Of a stretch of DNA of 64,000 nucleotides, positions 10,273 through 23,597 are shown piece after piece. The notes under the pieces are model-generated. The model did no database searches, was not told the DNA's origin, and saw only the letters and a list, made by a program, of their open reading frames with translations. The position numbers and the translations under genes were made by a program. The DNA comes from Phymorhynchus buccinoides. Lineage: Eukaryota; Mollusca; Gastropoda; Neogastropoda; Raphitomidae. The stretch is taken from positions 32,845,600 to 32,909,599 of the forward strand of contig CM065695.1 in assembly GCA_017654935.2 (NCBI GenBank). The letters are read 5' to 3'. Within the stretch, counting starts at the first letter, position 1. Each line of letters begins with the position of its first letter.

Positions 10273-10467
10273 TCGGGATATCTATAATCCAGTCAACGTA
10301 GAAATAGGTTTTGTCTAGTGAAGGGCTGAAGTGAGTGGCGTTCCGAGAGGGAATGCCAAGCATCATCTCCATGTATTCTCCGTAACGTTCCACCGGATAT
10401 TGCGTCACCAGTGACCCTGACGGAAAGGTCAAGTGACGAAGCGCTGACGTGTCATTGCTTTTTATCA
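10273..10467 (-). CDS. Unrecognised secreted protein, internal exon with two N-glycosylation motifs
   Basis: Minus-strand acceptor TTCTTACAG before 10467 and donor GA|GTAAGT after 10273; phase 1 on both sides. It encodes 65 residues including IKSNDTSALRHLTFPSG, QYPVERYGEYMEMMLG and TYFYVDWIIDIP. NDT and NAT are N-glycosylation sequons, in keeping with a secreted product. Exon 1 (12129-12323) ends in phase 0, so these two do not join directly. An exon between them is missing from my model or one boundary differs. Confidence 0.6.
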
Positions 10468-10589
10468 CTGTAAGAACAACAGACATTTGTTAAATGTTGC
10501 CTGCTGGGACTAGGACAGGACTTTCTTAACAGCTCAAAAGTGCTGTACTAGTCCTAATTGATCTACTGGAACAATCAAACCGAAACTTC

Positions 10590-10830
10590 TCTCTCTCCCA
10601 CTCCACCTCTCTCTCTCTCTCTCTCACTCCCCCTCTCTCTCACTCCCCCCTCTCTCCCCCTCTCTCTCCCCCTCTCTCTCACTCCCTCTCTCTCTCCCTC
10701 CCCCTCTCTCTCCTCTCCCCCCCTCTCTCTCCCTCCCTCCCTCTCTCCCCCCTCTCCTCCTCATTCTGTATCCCCTCATTGTACACCCCCCCCCCCCCCC
10801 TCTCACCTCTCTCTCTTCCACTGTCTCCCC
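10590..10830 (+). repeat. CT-rich low-complexity tract
   Basis: Imperfect CTCTCTCC and CCCTCTCTCT runs with a C homopolymer near 10785-10800. Frames on both strands here are artefacts of composition. Confidence 0.85.
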
Positions 10831-11143
10831 CTCGCCCGAAACGGCGAGGTTATGTTTAACGTCTTCTCGACCGAAGTCATATGAGACATTTAACTTTTAG
10901 ATTTTGTCCCGAAACTAGAATACCTTAATTAATATAGAAAGGTACTCTACCCGAAGCCTCACCGCCTCTTCCATTGTTTATCGTCGGCTGAATTCTGATA
11001 GTGGTTTTACTGGAGAAAAGATTGGTAGCAAAGGGCAGAGGGCACCAAAGTATGGCAGTGATAGTTGGTAATGAATATCAAATGAGTAGAAGTACAATAC
11101 AGCAGACAATGCAATATAAAACAAATAAGAAGATTAAGGTTCG

Positions 11144-11190
<47 letters not shown>

Positions 11191-11240
11191 ATGTAAGTTC
11201 AATATACTTACCGAAAAAAGAACCGGGGTTCACCTACTAC

Positions 11241-11244
11241 CTGC

Positions 11245-11280
<36 letters not shown>

Positions 11281-11586
11281 TACAGTATTTATACGGCGCT
11301 GAATCTTGATAGAAATCAAATCAAAGCGCGCACACACGTTAGCATTCATAGCGCAATCAAACAAAAACGCAATACAAAGCGAACACACCGATGACATAAA
11401 TGGAATACAGCAGAAACAGACCTAATGGCAAGAGAGAGAAGAGGAAGAGAGCGGAGGTTTAATGACGGGGGAACAGGTGGGTTTTGAGGTTAGCTTTGAA
11501 AGTAGAGAGGGTCGGTCGCTGACGGAGGGAGAGAGGACGTTTGTTCCAGGAGGTCGGTCCTGATCGAGACAGTAAAAGAGCGCCGA

Positions 11587-11590
<4 letters not shown>
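11241..11590 (-). mobile_element. LINE 3' fragment, minus strand
   Basis: Reverse-strand translation of 11430-11590 gives PTSWNKRPLSLRQRPTL and FKANLKTHLFPRH, a reverse-transcriptase C-terminus. It is followed by the 165-bp 3' segment also present at 7246-7410 and by a CAA-repeat tail (11242-11279). A C homopolymer of about 45 bases lies just beyond (11146-11190). Dead 5'-truncated copy. Confidence 0.75.
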
Positions 11591-11763
<173 letters not shown>

Positions 11764-12128
11764 GTCGTCGTCATCATCATCATCATCGTGTTCATCATCA
11801 TCATCTTCATCATCGTGTTCATTATCATCATCATCACCATCACCTTCATATTATCATAAAATGTCTCCTCTTCCATCTCCTACCCCTCCTTGTCCTCCTT
11901 CATATCCTTAATCTATTCCTCATCATTATACTGTCCCAAAACAGAAACGCATATTTTTGAAGTATGCGTTTCTTTCTGTCTTTTTGACTGTATACTAATA
12001 ACTATTACCAACACTGTTATCACTTTTCCTGTTTTACAACAACGCTCCCTTCAATGTGTTCCTTTTTTCTTTTCTTTTTGTTGACTGTATAATAATTACC
12101 AATATTGTTATCACTTTTTCTGTTTTAC

Positions 12129-12323
12129 CTGAAAGCTGTAGTCAATGGTGAAGTTTTCCAACGCCCCTTTCAAATCGCCCACGTCATTATCAGAGATGAC
12201 GTCAAAGAAATAGCGGTGTTCCTTGTTAGGAGGCAGATGGAGGAAGTTGGTGAGATCATCGACCTCTGCTGACGTCATGGCCGCCATCATCGTCAGAAGG
12301 AAGGTAAAGGTCACAGCATGCAT
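12129..12323 (-). CDS. Unrecognised secreted protein, first coding exon with signal peptide
   Basis: ATG at 12323-12321 opens MHAVTFTFLLTMMAAMTSA, a typical signal peptide, then EVDDLTNFLHLPP. It ends ...ENFTIDYSFQ at donor CAG|GTAAAA (12128). The 65 residues include an NFT sequon. An upstream in-frame ATG at 12422 would add a second hydrophobic stretch and spoil the signal peptide, so I prefer 12323. Together the four exons encode about 208 residues of an apparently small secreted glycoprotein with a single mature cysteine. I do not recognise the family. Confidence 0.6.
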
Positions 12324-12508
12324 GATGGGTAATGAACTAGAGAAGACAATTCTGTTGATCAACAAATATGATAATGTCAAAAGAATTGACAGCATGAACA
12401 GCAGGTGATTAGCAATCGACAAGAATATTTCTGCTAAAGACAGTTCTTTGACAACACACGGTCTTCAATGGTCTCGAAACTCCAGAAAGAAAGTCAAAAA
12501 CGTAAATA

Positions 12509-13803
12509 TGCAATCCACAAAAAGTTAGGGAACACTTACCAAATTATCGATATTTCAAAACGGGCAAAAGCTACTTACTTGAAATTTTAACAGTGGCTAA
12601 AATTTAAAGTATTGACGAAATGCGTACACACACAAAAAAAGACAGCAACGTGTTGAGCACAAACATTTTTGATTTTTTAAAACAGGGGTACCCTACTATT
12701 TGAAATTCAAAAAATCACAAAATGTCATGACTATCAAGAAAGTGTCAATTATGTGTATCGAGATAGACTCAAAAATGCGTACATGCACCAGGATTTGCTA
12801 TGCACTTTGCACAGTATCATCCCACGCAGCGTACAAACTTCATTGTCTGTTCATTCCTGTGGGATGACCTGCCACTCCATTTGGAGAAAATCCCTGTTCC
12901 AATGTATGTTTGATAGGGTAGATTTTGGGTGCCCTCAGCAGGTCTCAAAGGTTTTCCTTAGGGTTGAGGTGCAGGCTGCATGCTGGCCAGTTTAGTCGTT
13001 CCCCTCCTGACTGCTGGATCGAGTTGTTTAGGAACGAGCCTGATGAGTCTGACCATTGTCATCCTGAAACCCAGTCCCTAGTGGAACCATATAAAGTGCT
13101 TCCACGAGTGCTGCCAGTGTCTCGTTGATATGCCTTATGTGTTTAGGTCTCCTCAAACATGGTACTGCAGGGTTATGGGTTCTGTGATGAGACGAGAAGC
13201 CTCCCCATACCATGATGGAACCCCTGCCATGGGCTGTCACATGCTGGATGTATTTTCGTGGGACAGCTCACCTGGCTTATTCCAGACTCCATGAGTCCAC
13301 AGGGGTGATCCAGGGTGCACAGAAACTCGTTAGTGAATAGAACTAATGACCCTGTTGACGTCTTCATGGTCCACAATGGCGACACCCTCTACCAGCTATG
13401 CCAGGACTCCCGCTAGATTCGAAAGGTTCATTTTTCATCATACAACCATCGTGATTCAGCGATTGATTGCACTCTGTCATTTAAAATTTGGATCTTTTAA
13501 TAATTGTAAGTTGAACTCATTATCAAAATCGTGAGGAGTACGTTTTTGCTCAATTCACTCTGTGGAAAAATGCTGATGCGCTAAATCTGTTACACTTTTG
13601 GGGGATTTGGGCGCCTTTTCAACCGACGTTTCTATAGCAACTAACAATAAACGCAAAGCTTTTACACTTTCAATTTAAGGCCATGTCACTTACGTATGCG
13701 ACTACAAGGTTTTGCATTCCAGTTGTGAAGCGCTTTAAAGCAACGAGCAAATAAGAAAAGCATGTGCATTTTACAAATGTTCCCTAACTTTTTGTGGGCA
13801 GCT
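12509..13803 (-). mobile_element. Tc1-family transposon, dead
   Basis: About 1.3 kb between TA at 12507-12508 and 13804-13805, with inverted ends containing CCACAAAAAGTTAGGGAACA and its complement. Minus-strand frames contain broken Tc1 transposase pieces: LFTNEFLCTLDH, GRGSIMVWGGF (normally GGGSVMVWGG) and HLNPKENL (normally SPDLNPIENLW). Several frameshifts and stops are visible. It lies upstream of the secreted-protein gene. Confidence 0.85.
12760..13385 (-). pseudogene. Tc1 transposase remnant
   Basis: Coding debris inside the element at 12509-13803. The MVWGG segment and the degenerate LNP..EN segment are in different frames and separated by stops, so no functional enzyme is encoded. 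In the family the catalytic DDE residues lie in these segments; the final glutamate region is visible only as KEN. Confidence 0.8.
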
Positions 13804-14284
13804 TAGTTTATTGCAATTTCAAGTTTTGCGATTAAAAATAGGCAAAAAATATTGATGAAAACTACTAGTCTCAATACTAACACTAACAGACAGCAACAAT
13901 TTCAGATAACTAACAATGATGAGAAGTCTGTCAGAAGGTGGACTGAACAGAAGCAGTTTTCATCTGCTCGTTTATACTGCACCTGGGAAAACAGTGGGAG
14001 GAGTCAATGGAAACTGGTGGTGTCATATGATAGCTTTTAGCCAATCCAAGCGCTTCAGTGCTGTGTGCAAAACTACCCTGGTCGGCTGGAATGGTACTGT
14101 ACTTTGGAATGCCCCATATAATTATGAGCACAATTGGGAGAAGCAAAAATATTTTTAAAGTCGCTATATATCAAAATCTATGCCTTATGGAAAGCATCTA
14201 GGTGAGCCATTTGGTTGAGTGAAGGTTGTTAATATTCTTCTTCTCAAGAAATAAGGTCTTAGTATTAAAAATAACAACGAAATA

Positions 14285-15779
14285 CAGCCGAACCCGCTTA
14301 TAAGAAACTCGCTTATAAGAAAACCCGCTTATAATCAAGCAATTTATTTTCCCCGGCCGAACTCCTTCTTTCTTAATAATATGTATTATCAAAACTCGGA
14401 TATAAGAAAACCGCTTATAAGAAAACTCGGTTATAAGCAAGCAAATTCGTTCTCCCATCGGCAATGTAAACTCGGATATAAGAAAATGATTTCATACAAG
14501 GGAGTTTGGTTTGCAGTTCATTTTCTTATAAGCGAGTTTGATTTTCTTATAAGCGATTTAAAAAAAAATTAGGGCATGAACTGAAAGGATGTTCCAAAAA
14601 ATTCGGTTGTTCCAACAAAACGAATTAAAAAAAGAGAGGAAAATTTACGTCAGAGCAACTACGTCACAGACAAGCTAACCAAAAGATACAGAAAAGTATG
14701 TGATACAAGAGAGTTGGTTTGCAGTTAATTTTTTTTATAAGTGAGCTCTATTTTCTTATAAGCAAATTACCATTGACAGCATTTTCTTAAAGACCCACCA
14801 GATCACGTGTCAAAATCACGGGTTCCACCTGTTTTCCCTCTTATAGCTGGTACGAAATCTTGTTTTGACCAGGTTTGACTCCCATACAAATGCCCCCAAA
14901 TTGAAAACGAAACATTTGAAAGAGCAGCCTCAATTTGAAGTTGGGGAATTTGTATGTGGGTCACAGCTACCCAGAAAAAACAAGGGACTTAATCGTGTTG
15001 GGTCAGTGTGTCTTTAAAAATGAATTGGACCTGAACTGAAAGGATGTTCCAAGAAAATTGAAGTCGTTCCAAAAAGGGAAAGTTTACCTCATACCAGTTG
15101 CGTCACAGACAGTCTAAACAATACAGGCACTTGATTGCAAGACTAATTGAGTTGTTTTTGTTCCTTTATTCCATACTTTCCTTCAGTATTCTGTGCAGAA
15201 TAAATATGAGCAGAAGAAAAAAAATATGACTGCCTGTACTTTTGTGTTGGTGGTAGAGAGACTGTCCATCCTTTTATTTTCAGCAGCAATGGCAGAGAGG
15301 AAAAGGCAATCCATTTCTTTAAGAAGATAAATACAAATAACTGAATATGTGGACGAAAATCCGCATAAACAAAAGCAAACGATTGATAAAAAGCTGCATG
15401 GGTGGACAGTACATGGCAATAGTTCAGTACAAGAAAGTTGAAGGAGTACGTATTTGATAACAGTAAAAAGAAAAAAAAAGCTTGTTAGTTTGAGTGGTTG
15501 TAGGCACCTTTACATCTTCTTCTTAGTAGACCATTTTGATTTTATGATGTAAGAAATGCATCAAATTCGGAAAAAGGATTTTCTCTTCGTTTTGTTTTTC
15601 TGTCTTTCTTTTCTTTTCTTTATCTTTTCTCTTTTCCCTTTTCCCCATTCAATTTTGGTTATAAGGGGAAAAAATTCAAAATGCTTTTTTATGTCCGAGT
15701 TTTGGATATAAGAAAACTCGGATATGGTAATGAGCAAAAAATGATCTCCCTTCGATTTTCTTATAACCGAATTTTCCTG
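14285..15779. mobile_element. pogo/Tigger-like non-autonomous element with nested repeats
   Basis: Begins CAGCCGAACCCGCTTATAAG after TA (14283-14284). It ends with the complementary CTTATAACCGAATTTTCCTG before TA (15780-15781). The interior repeats the GCTTATAAGAAAAC motif several times and holds direct duplications (AACTGAAAGGATGTTCCA at 14578 and 15034). A second element with AAAGACCCACC ends lies at about 14790-15018. No transposase frame. Confidence 0.65.
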
Positions 15780-16258
15780 TATTTAGATTTTATGACGTAA
15801 AGCATGAGTCATATATCACAAGTTTCTTTATTGTCCATTGGCATTGTACAAACGCAAATACAAAATTGTCTTCCACTGTGTAAAATGAGTTATACATCCA
15901 AATTAGAATATTGATTAAAAACAAGAAACATAAATTTACATTTAAACAAATATGCTACTCTCACACCACACCCACTCATTCATCTGCTCTCCGCTATCTT
16001 GCTTGCTCATCATGCAACTCACACCACGTCTGCCTTCATTTTTGTTTTTAATTTTCTGTTCCGTTCTTTCTTTTTTTCCTCCTTTGTTTTGCATTTGTTT
16101 CCTTTTTTTTCATGCACCAAATTAGATAAAAGCATTTTCTGTTCGTTTTCTGTTTCTGTTTGTCTTTAGTTTCTTTTTTTCTCTTTTTCTCTTTTAATTT
16201 CCCCCTTTTTCCCATTAAACTTGGTGCGAGTGTGCGTGTGCGCATGCATGTGCGTGTA

Positions 16259-16261
<3 letters not shown>

Positions 16262-16325
<64 letters not shown>
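16262..16325 (+). repeat. (TG)n microsatellite
   Basis: About 64 bp of TG. It lies upstream of a LINE-tail-like segment (16415-16475: TGTAAAGCGCACTGAGC, GCGCTATATAAATTCC). Confidence 0.9.
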
Positions 16326-16328
<3 letters not shown>

Positions 16329-16479
16329 TAAGGAAGTAAGAGAACGTTGTGTGTAAGCATCGTGCTTATTTTACTTTCTAATGATTAATTATTTGTTTGC
16401 CTTTAATGTTCTTGTTATCAATGTAAAGCGCACTGAGCTCATGTGAGAAAGAGCGCTATATAAATTCCCTATTATTAAG

Positions 16480-16594
16480 AAAACAAATTCAAAATGTTTT
16501 CTTATATTCGAGTTTCGGATATAAGAAAACCCGGATATAAGAAAACAAAAAATTATCTCACTTCGATTTTCTTATAACCGGGTTTTGCTGTATG
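16480..16594. mobile_element. Truncated pogo-like element end
   Basis: Contains ATATAAGAAAACCCGGATAT and ends CTTATAACCGGGTTTTGCTG-TA, matching the right terminus of the element at 14285-15779. The left part is absent. Confidence 0.6.
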
Positions 16595-16599
16595 TCACA

Positions 16600-17626
16600 T
16601 GTTATAAATTTTCGACATCATAGTATTATGCGTCGAATATGAGACAAGAAAATGACATGTGTATACTTCACCGCATTAACAGTTATTGCGATTCCTCTTT
16701 TTTTAAGCAACGGTTGACATAACTGTCGGTCTTTATCTTTCCTGAAGCTAAATCACTTGTGTAATAATCTAAAAATGGTCGTATAATACTGATGCAAATC
16801 AGCCAGAATGAATCATAAACGAGGGCATTAAAGCATCGAGCCTACAAAGAAATACAACGTGATACTAGCAATAAAAGAGTATGAAACAAAAAACAAACCG
16901 TGTATCTCATTAACGTCAATACGCATCACCAGTATAGACAAATATATTCTAGGGGAAGATAAGTCTCTTTTCCCTATATGAGTAGTGAGGACAGAAACAC
17001 TGGTTATGTCCCTTTTAAACAGGACACATTTTGCACGTCGATAGGCCAGTTGAATTCTCCGTTCAAATTCCAGTCTGAGTTTTTAGATAGCCTCCACTGT
17101 GTGTGGTGTACTGTTCCCACTAACGATAACTCTATCAGCCCGGTTCGCCGTAACTCTTAAGTCGTCCATCTTACCCTTTTAAAATCTTTGGTATAGACAA
17201 GAACATTAACCCACAACAAAGTACCGGAAACCGTCCCAACAAAATGAGTGAGTTATTGTCACACACGTGCGTGCAAGGAGAAACATCGTTATTTGAGATG
17301 AATTAATTGATTTAAAATTAATGTATGTATTATATAAATGATATAAAAGGATACAATTGATCACCATTAAGCAACATGATCCATAATGACGAAGGATAGT
17401 CGATTAACCACAATGTGTATTTCTGATGAGGAATGGATCGTTGAAAGCACTGCCCTTAATTTTATGAAGTTCTAAACGCTGTTACTTATTAAATTAATTA
17501 AGTAAACCGATTCACTTAATTTAGAAAGTAACAAGGTTTAGTTTCCCACTTAAGGTTTAGTAGAACTTCATAAAATTAAGCACTGAAGAGAACTCTGGTG
17601 GTGTTGCGAAAAATAATAATATAACT

Positions 17627-17670
<44 letters not shown>

Positions 17671-18000
17671 CGAATGTTTTATTGAGGGTAAAAAGGATAA
17701 GCTACAATAGCTTCTTTACACCTTGCCCTCTCACTCACACATTCATACCATGCATCAAGCAAACAAAATTTGACATAAAACAATCAAGTCAAGAAAATGG
17801 AACAAAAATTGGCACATGAAATAATTGAAAAAGAAATCAAAAATGGGATTTAAAGCAAACATGGATAATACTTAACAATGGTGAACTTGAATTGGTAGTT
17901 TAAATTGAGTACGAAAAAAGGGAAACCATTTTGAGACAATGACAATTTTTCAGAATAAACCCAATTTTAAGGAAGAAAAAACAACAACAAAACCATTATA
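16600..18000. other. Stretch without recognisable gene
   Basis: AT-rich sequence with a (GA)n tract at 17630-17666. Next to it is a LINE-tail-like segment (17667-17740, GAGGGTAAAAAGGATAAGC) of the group seen at 19.7, 20.7 and 26.1 kb. An imperfect inverted repeat lies near 17455-17580 (TTAATTTTATGAAGTTCTAA and its complement). Confidence 0.5.
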
Positions 18001-18025
18001 TGATAACATGGGAATATGAGAGAGG

Positions 18026-18073
<48 letters not shown>

Positions 18074-18237
18074 GTCAAAGTCAAAAGTAGTTTAATGCTT
18101 AGGCCTCTGGCCCATAACAATATTGACAAACAAAAGTTTTTTAAAGAAACACATCGTGCAATTGCTACATTTCAGAAAGACGTTGATTTCTGATTAAAAG
18201 AGCCTTAATTGTTCATGCACATAGATAATTTTGATTA

Positions 18238-18451
18238 GGGGAAGACGGGGTAAAAAGCACATGGGCGGGCAAGAAGCCCACCCCAATTATCTCATGAAAT
18301 AAACAAAATTTCAGTCAAATTTGCCCATGAGACGAATGCTAGACATTAACGCTCGTCTCATGGGCAAAATGAGACTGAAATTTGCTTCATTTCATGAGAT
18401 ATTTGGGGTGGGCTTCTTACCCGCCCATGCGCTTTTTACCCCGTCTTCCCC
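18238..18451 (-). mobile_element. TA-flanked foldback MITE, copy 8
   Basis: 214 bp, TA at 18236-18237 and 18452-18453, nearly identical to copies 5 and 7 with a few changes such as GCACATGGGCGGGC. Confidence 0.95.
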
Positions 18452-18642
18452 TAACTATTGATTAATTAAGGTACACACTTTTTCTTCGGACAGGCCAATA
18501 TTGGACAGGTGGAGGATTTGGATGCAGTCAGAGCCATGAAGGCCCTGAAATTTGGAGCCATGAAGGCCAATCAGAAACGAGCTCATTTTTGGGCATTTCA
18601 ACCAATCTTTTTGTCTTTTTTTTTCGCGTTAAAAGACATTAA

Positions 18643-18880
18643 CCCTTTCACCGCCAGCCATATTTCTGCCAAATATGTCCATTAAATTTACCTGGGTAGA
18701 GAACAAAATCCATCTGCAGTATTGGGGATTCTTCTGTGACATATTTAAAATAAGGTCTATCCTTACTTCCCAAAACTAAGACAATAGGGTCTTTGGATAA
18801 TAGACCCCAATTTGATGCCTTTTAGTGACATAGGTGTTAAATTACTGTGGTGCTAAAATCCGACTTTGGCGGTGAAAGGG
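18643..18880 (+). mobile_element. TTAA-flanked MITE (piggyBac-type), copy 2
   Basis: CCCTTTCACCGCCA ... TGGCGGTGAAAGGG between TTAA at 18639-18642 and 18881-18884. At 238 bp it is one of the most intact copies. Confidence 0.93.
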
Positions 18881-19088
18881 TTAAAAGGTGTTTCTTTTCT
18901 TCTACATCGTCTCCTCCATTGTCATTGTTATTGTTTTTGTCATTATATTATCTTACTTTTTGTGTGCTCTTCTTTTTCATCATCGTTATAGTTTATACAA
19001 AATTTTTAGCCTACAGGTTTTGTTGTTGTCAGTGTTAATAAATTGAGAAAAGGAACATAAGTATTTCCCCCCGCTTCCCCATCCCCTC

Positions 19089-19492
<404 letters not shown>

Positions 19493-19569
<77 letters not shown>

Positions 19570-19591
19570 GGACACTGGAAAACTTTACTTG

Positions 19592-19683
<92 letters not shown>
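19493..19683 (+). repeat. Paired (GA)n microsatellites
   Basis: Two GA tracts (19493-19567 and 19598-19683) flank a 30-bp insert. They are followed by (GAATAC)n and a LINE-tail-like segment, GAGGGTAAAACAGATAAGC (19724). Confidence 0.9.
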
Positions 19684-19684
<1 letters not shown>

Positions 19685-20284
19685 AATACGAATACGAATA
19701 CGAATACGAATGTTTTTAATGAGGGTAAAACAGATAAGCTGGGTAGCTTTTTTACACTATTGCCCTCAAGCAAATAAACAACAATTAATGAAGAAAGTGA
19801 TTGTGACAGAAACGTAAAAACAACAACAAAAATGGCAGCAATAGTGACAAAAATATACAAGTAATATAACACAACAAGGCGAAAATGGCCACACAACAAC
19901 AATTCAAGATTAAAGACCCCCCCAAAAAAAAAAAAAATAAAAAAAAAAAATCTCCCAGTCTCTACCCCCCCCCCCCCCCCCCCCCCCGCACTCACACCCA
20001 CAAGCACCCCCCACATACCCCACCCCCACAAACCTATGCACACATACATACATGCATACAAATTCTTATATTATGTACATGTAGGCTACATAAATCACAT
20101 AAATCTTAAGTGTTCTCTACACCTTGTAATATAATTTGAATGTATATATAAACAAAATTAAACGTGTATTGTGAACATATGTATTGTAATTCGTAAGGTA
20201 AAATAAGACCAAAAATATTTATAATTGGTCCATCAAGTATTTATGATATGCCTGGATGACAAGCTCGGTTTTTGTTTTATGTGG

Positions 20285-20611
20285 TTATAGGCATATATAT
20301 CGTTCCACAATTTTGCTCCTGAGTGGACTAATGAGGACATGAATAGGGGTACGAATAATCGACTTCCCACGAATATTATTTACTGGGAAATTTTTTTGCA
20401 GATAATATGGTGTTAATTTATTCATAATTTTAAACATAAACACAGCTTTGTTATGTTTACATTTGAGATGAAAAGGCAGAATATCTATTTGTTTATAGTC
20501 CCACGAATCAAGGGAGGAGGATTTTAATAGAATAAGTTTAAGGGAACGTCTATAAATTCTGTGAAGTGGTTTTAAACAATTTTCACTTGCTAAGTCCCAA
20601 CATGTTAACAT
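20285..20611 (-). mobile_element. LINE reverse transcriptase C-terminal fragment
   Basis: Minus-strand frame of 108 residues resembling the C-terminus of the RT at 23.6-24.7 kb: LLKSSSLDSWDYKQIDILPF corresponds to LLKSTSLTNNDYKTIGILPF there. No catalytic core. 5' truncated. Confidence 0.75.
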
Positions 20612-20689
20612 GTCTGATTGAATATATGTATGAAAAAAAGAGAGTCCGGGAATGCTGGTCTAGAAAGTGCTTTAGAGAGAGAGAGAGAG

Positions 20690-20785
20690 AGAGAGATTGA
20701 TTGATTGACTGATTGAATTTTATTTATAGAGGGTAATAGAGTAAGCAATAACATGCTTTTTTACATCCAGCCCTCTGGACCAAAT
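20690..20785 (-). mobile_element. LINE 3'-tail segment next to (GA)n
   Basis: After a short GA tract comes (ATTGATTG)n and TTTATAGAGGGTAATAGAGTAAGCAATAACATGC. The same segment occurs at 26107-26205 and in altered form near 55430. The position of the microsatellite at the tail recurs. Confidence 0.6.
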
Positions 20786-20829
20786 TCATATATAAAAGTA
20801 GAAAATGAAAAACGAAAATAAACACATAC

Positions 20830-21620
20830 AAAGTAATATAAAGCATGCAAAAAACATTCCTATATTGTAACACATCAATAACAAAATCAAACCTATTATT
20901 ATTAACTATACTAATTATTAACATTCAAAATGTGTGAAGTAAGCGCATACGCACGGGAAAATAAAACCCAATCCTACTTTTCACACTCATCTTTAAACAT
21001 TCAAAATAGAGAAGTGCACAAACATAAAAATAAAAAAAAAACTCAATCATACTTCATCATTAAAATGTACTTATTTGAAGAAACCTATGCATATAATAAG
21101 TCAAACATAGTATTACTTTACCTACTCATCTTAGCATGCACAATTTAAAATGTAAATACATGTACCCATGGCAACATGAAACCTATTCCTACATTCCATT
21201 ATTCATTTTTAGCATGAACATATTAAAAAGTAAACACACACTCGTAACAAAAGCAAACCTAGTCATATTATTTGCAAGCGAATACACATATTAAAAAGTA
21301 AATACTGCTCATAACGAAATCAAGCCTGAACCTACTTTCTAGTCCTCATCTTTAACACGCACATAAGTAAAACTTAACTCATCACAAAATTAAAACTAAT
21401 CCTTATTTTACATACTCGTAACATGTACACATTTAAAATTTAAAGCCGATACACATAATAAAATCAATTACGCCTAAGCCCATTTTACATACTAATCTTA
21501 AAAATACATCAAGCTTAAATGTAAGCACATACACATGACAGAATAAAACCAAATCCTATTCTACATACTCATCTTTAACATGCACGCATTTTGGAGTAAA
21601 CACTTATGCATAACAAGATG
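20830..21620 (+). repeat. Degenerate tandem array, unit about 75 bp (part 1)
   Basis: The motif CATACTCATCTTTAACATGCACA followed by AAAGTAAACACATA...AAATCAAACCTAATCCTAC recurs roughly every 65-79 bp (near 20987, 21049, 21124, 21203, 21268, 21341, 21412, 21489 and 21565). Units are heavily diverged. The array resumes at 22690-23340. Confidence 0.7.
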
Positions 21621-21985
21621 AAACCCAATCCTATAATAATAATAGTAGCAATAATAAAAATAATAATAATAATAATAATCAAAATAATAATAATTCATAT
21701 AGCGCTAAAACTCCATATAGTAGTATGCTCGTTGCACGTTACAAAAGCAACAATGAAAGATGGAAAACATTAATTAAAATCAACAAGAAAGTCATACCAC
21801 CAACATTCGAATACAAAGAAATAAAGTAACGAAATAACATGATTTTCACTCACAAAGACATCCACCCTCGTTCACCAAGCACTGTCACTCTCTCATTACA
21901 CATCACACTCACAAAAACTAATAAAAATGTAAACAAGTAACCGGAAGGAATGCACCAATTAATACGTGCGTACACACGGCCCATA

Positions 21986-22290
<305 letters not shown>

Positions 22291-22465
22291 TCCCTCATCA
22301 TACAGGATCCCCAATACAATATATCAAAGAGACACTTTTCGTTACATAAATATAAACATTCTGGCTAAATCACAATAAACAAAATAAAACAATATAAGCC
22401 TAAAGAAAAAAAAAAAAAAAAATGTGTATACTAAATAATTATTTTATGACACTAAACACACACTC

Positions 22466-22660
<195 letters not shown>

Positions 22661-22689
22661 GAGACAGAGATAGATAGACTGAGTGAGAG

Positions 22690-23340
22690 AGAGAGAAGCA
22701 TATCTAACACACTCATCTTTAACAATCATAACATTATAAACACAGCCGATAAACACCGATACATGACAAAGTCGAGCCTAGTTACTTGTAGGCCTACTTC
22801 GCATATTCAACTAAAAAATAAACTTAAAGTAAGCACACACACACACGTTATAAATCATAGTAAATACATATCCATAACATCATGAAACTTAATCTTACTT
22901 TATATAAGTAATTATTTATTTATTGTTAGCATGCACAAATTTGTAAATTAGCATACACACTCGACAAAATCAAACCTAATCCTACCTTATGCACTCAAGT
23001 TTCAATTATACACTCAACTAACAAAACAAATTTAAAAGTAAGCATGTGCACATGTCAACAACAAAATAAATCCTACATATCATCTTAATTTTTAACAAAT
23101 ATAAAAAACGACACTAATATTTTTATATATAACATGAGAAAATCAAGCCTAAGCCAACATTACACACTTGTCTGTAAAATGCAAAAAATAGAATAAAACA
23201 CATACACATTATTATATCAAACTTAATTGTGTTTAACATAGCCAATTTTAACATGCACACCTTTATACATGACAGATCAAAACAAGGTAATGTTAGATGC
23301 GCAAAATATTCATGAGTTAACAAGTAAACACATGTAGGCA
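22690..23340 (+). repeat. Degenerate tandem array, unit about 75 bp (part 2)
   Basis: Continuation of the array at 20830-21620, e.g. CACACTCATCTTTAACAATC at 22708 and TAACATGCACACC near 23250. The microsatellites between the two parts probably expanded inside it. Confidence 0.65.
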
Positions 23341-23513
23341 TCATGATAAATAACAGTGCATACGTTCAATATTTATTTATGTTAGTCCATCGGAGTCGGC
23401 AGCAATGACTTAATGCTATTTGTTTATAAAAAACCAACAACAAAAAAACAACAACAAAACTGTTGGGTAAAACATACAATAAGTCATGTTTTGCTAATGT
23501 TATGTACCTGATG

Positions 23514-23518
<5 letters not shown>

Positions 23519-23581
<63 letters not shown>
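23519..23581 (+). repeat. (GA)n microsatellite at LINE 3' end
   Basis: Directly abuts the 3' end of the minus-strand RT fragment at 23598-24734. Confidence 0.9.
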
Positions 23582-23585
<4 letters not shown>

Positions 23586-23597
23586 CATTGTTCATTG

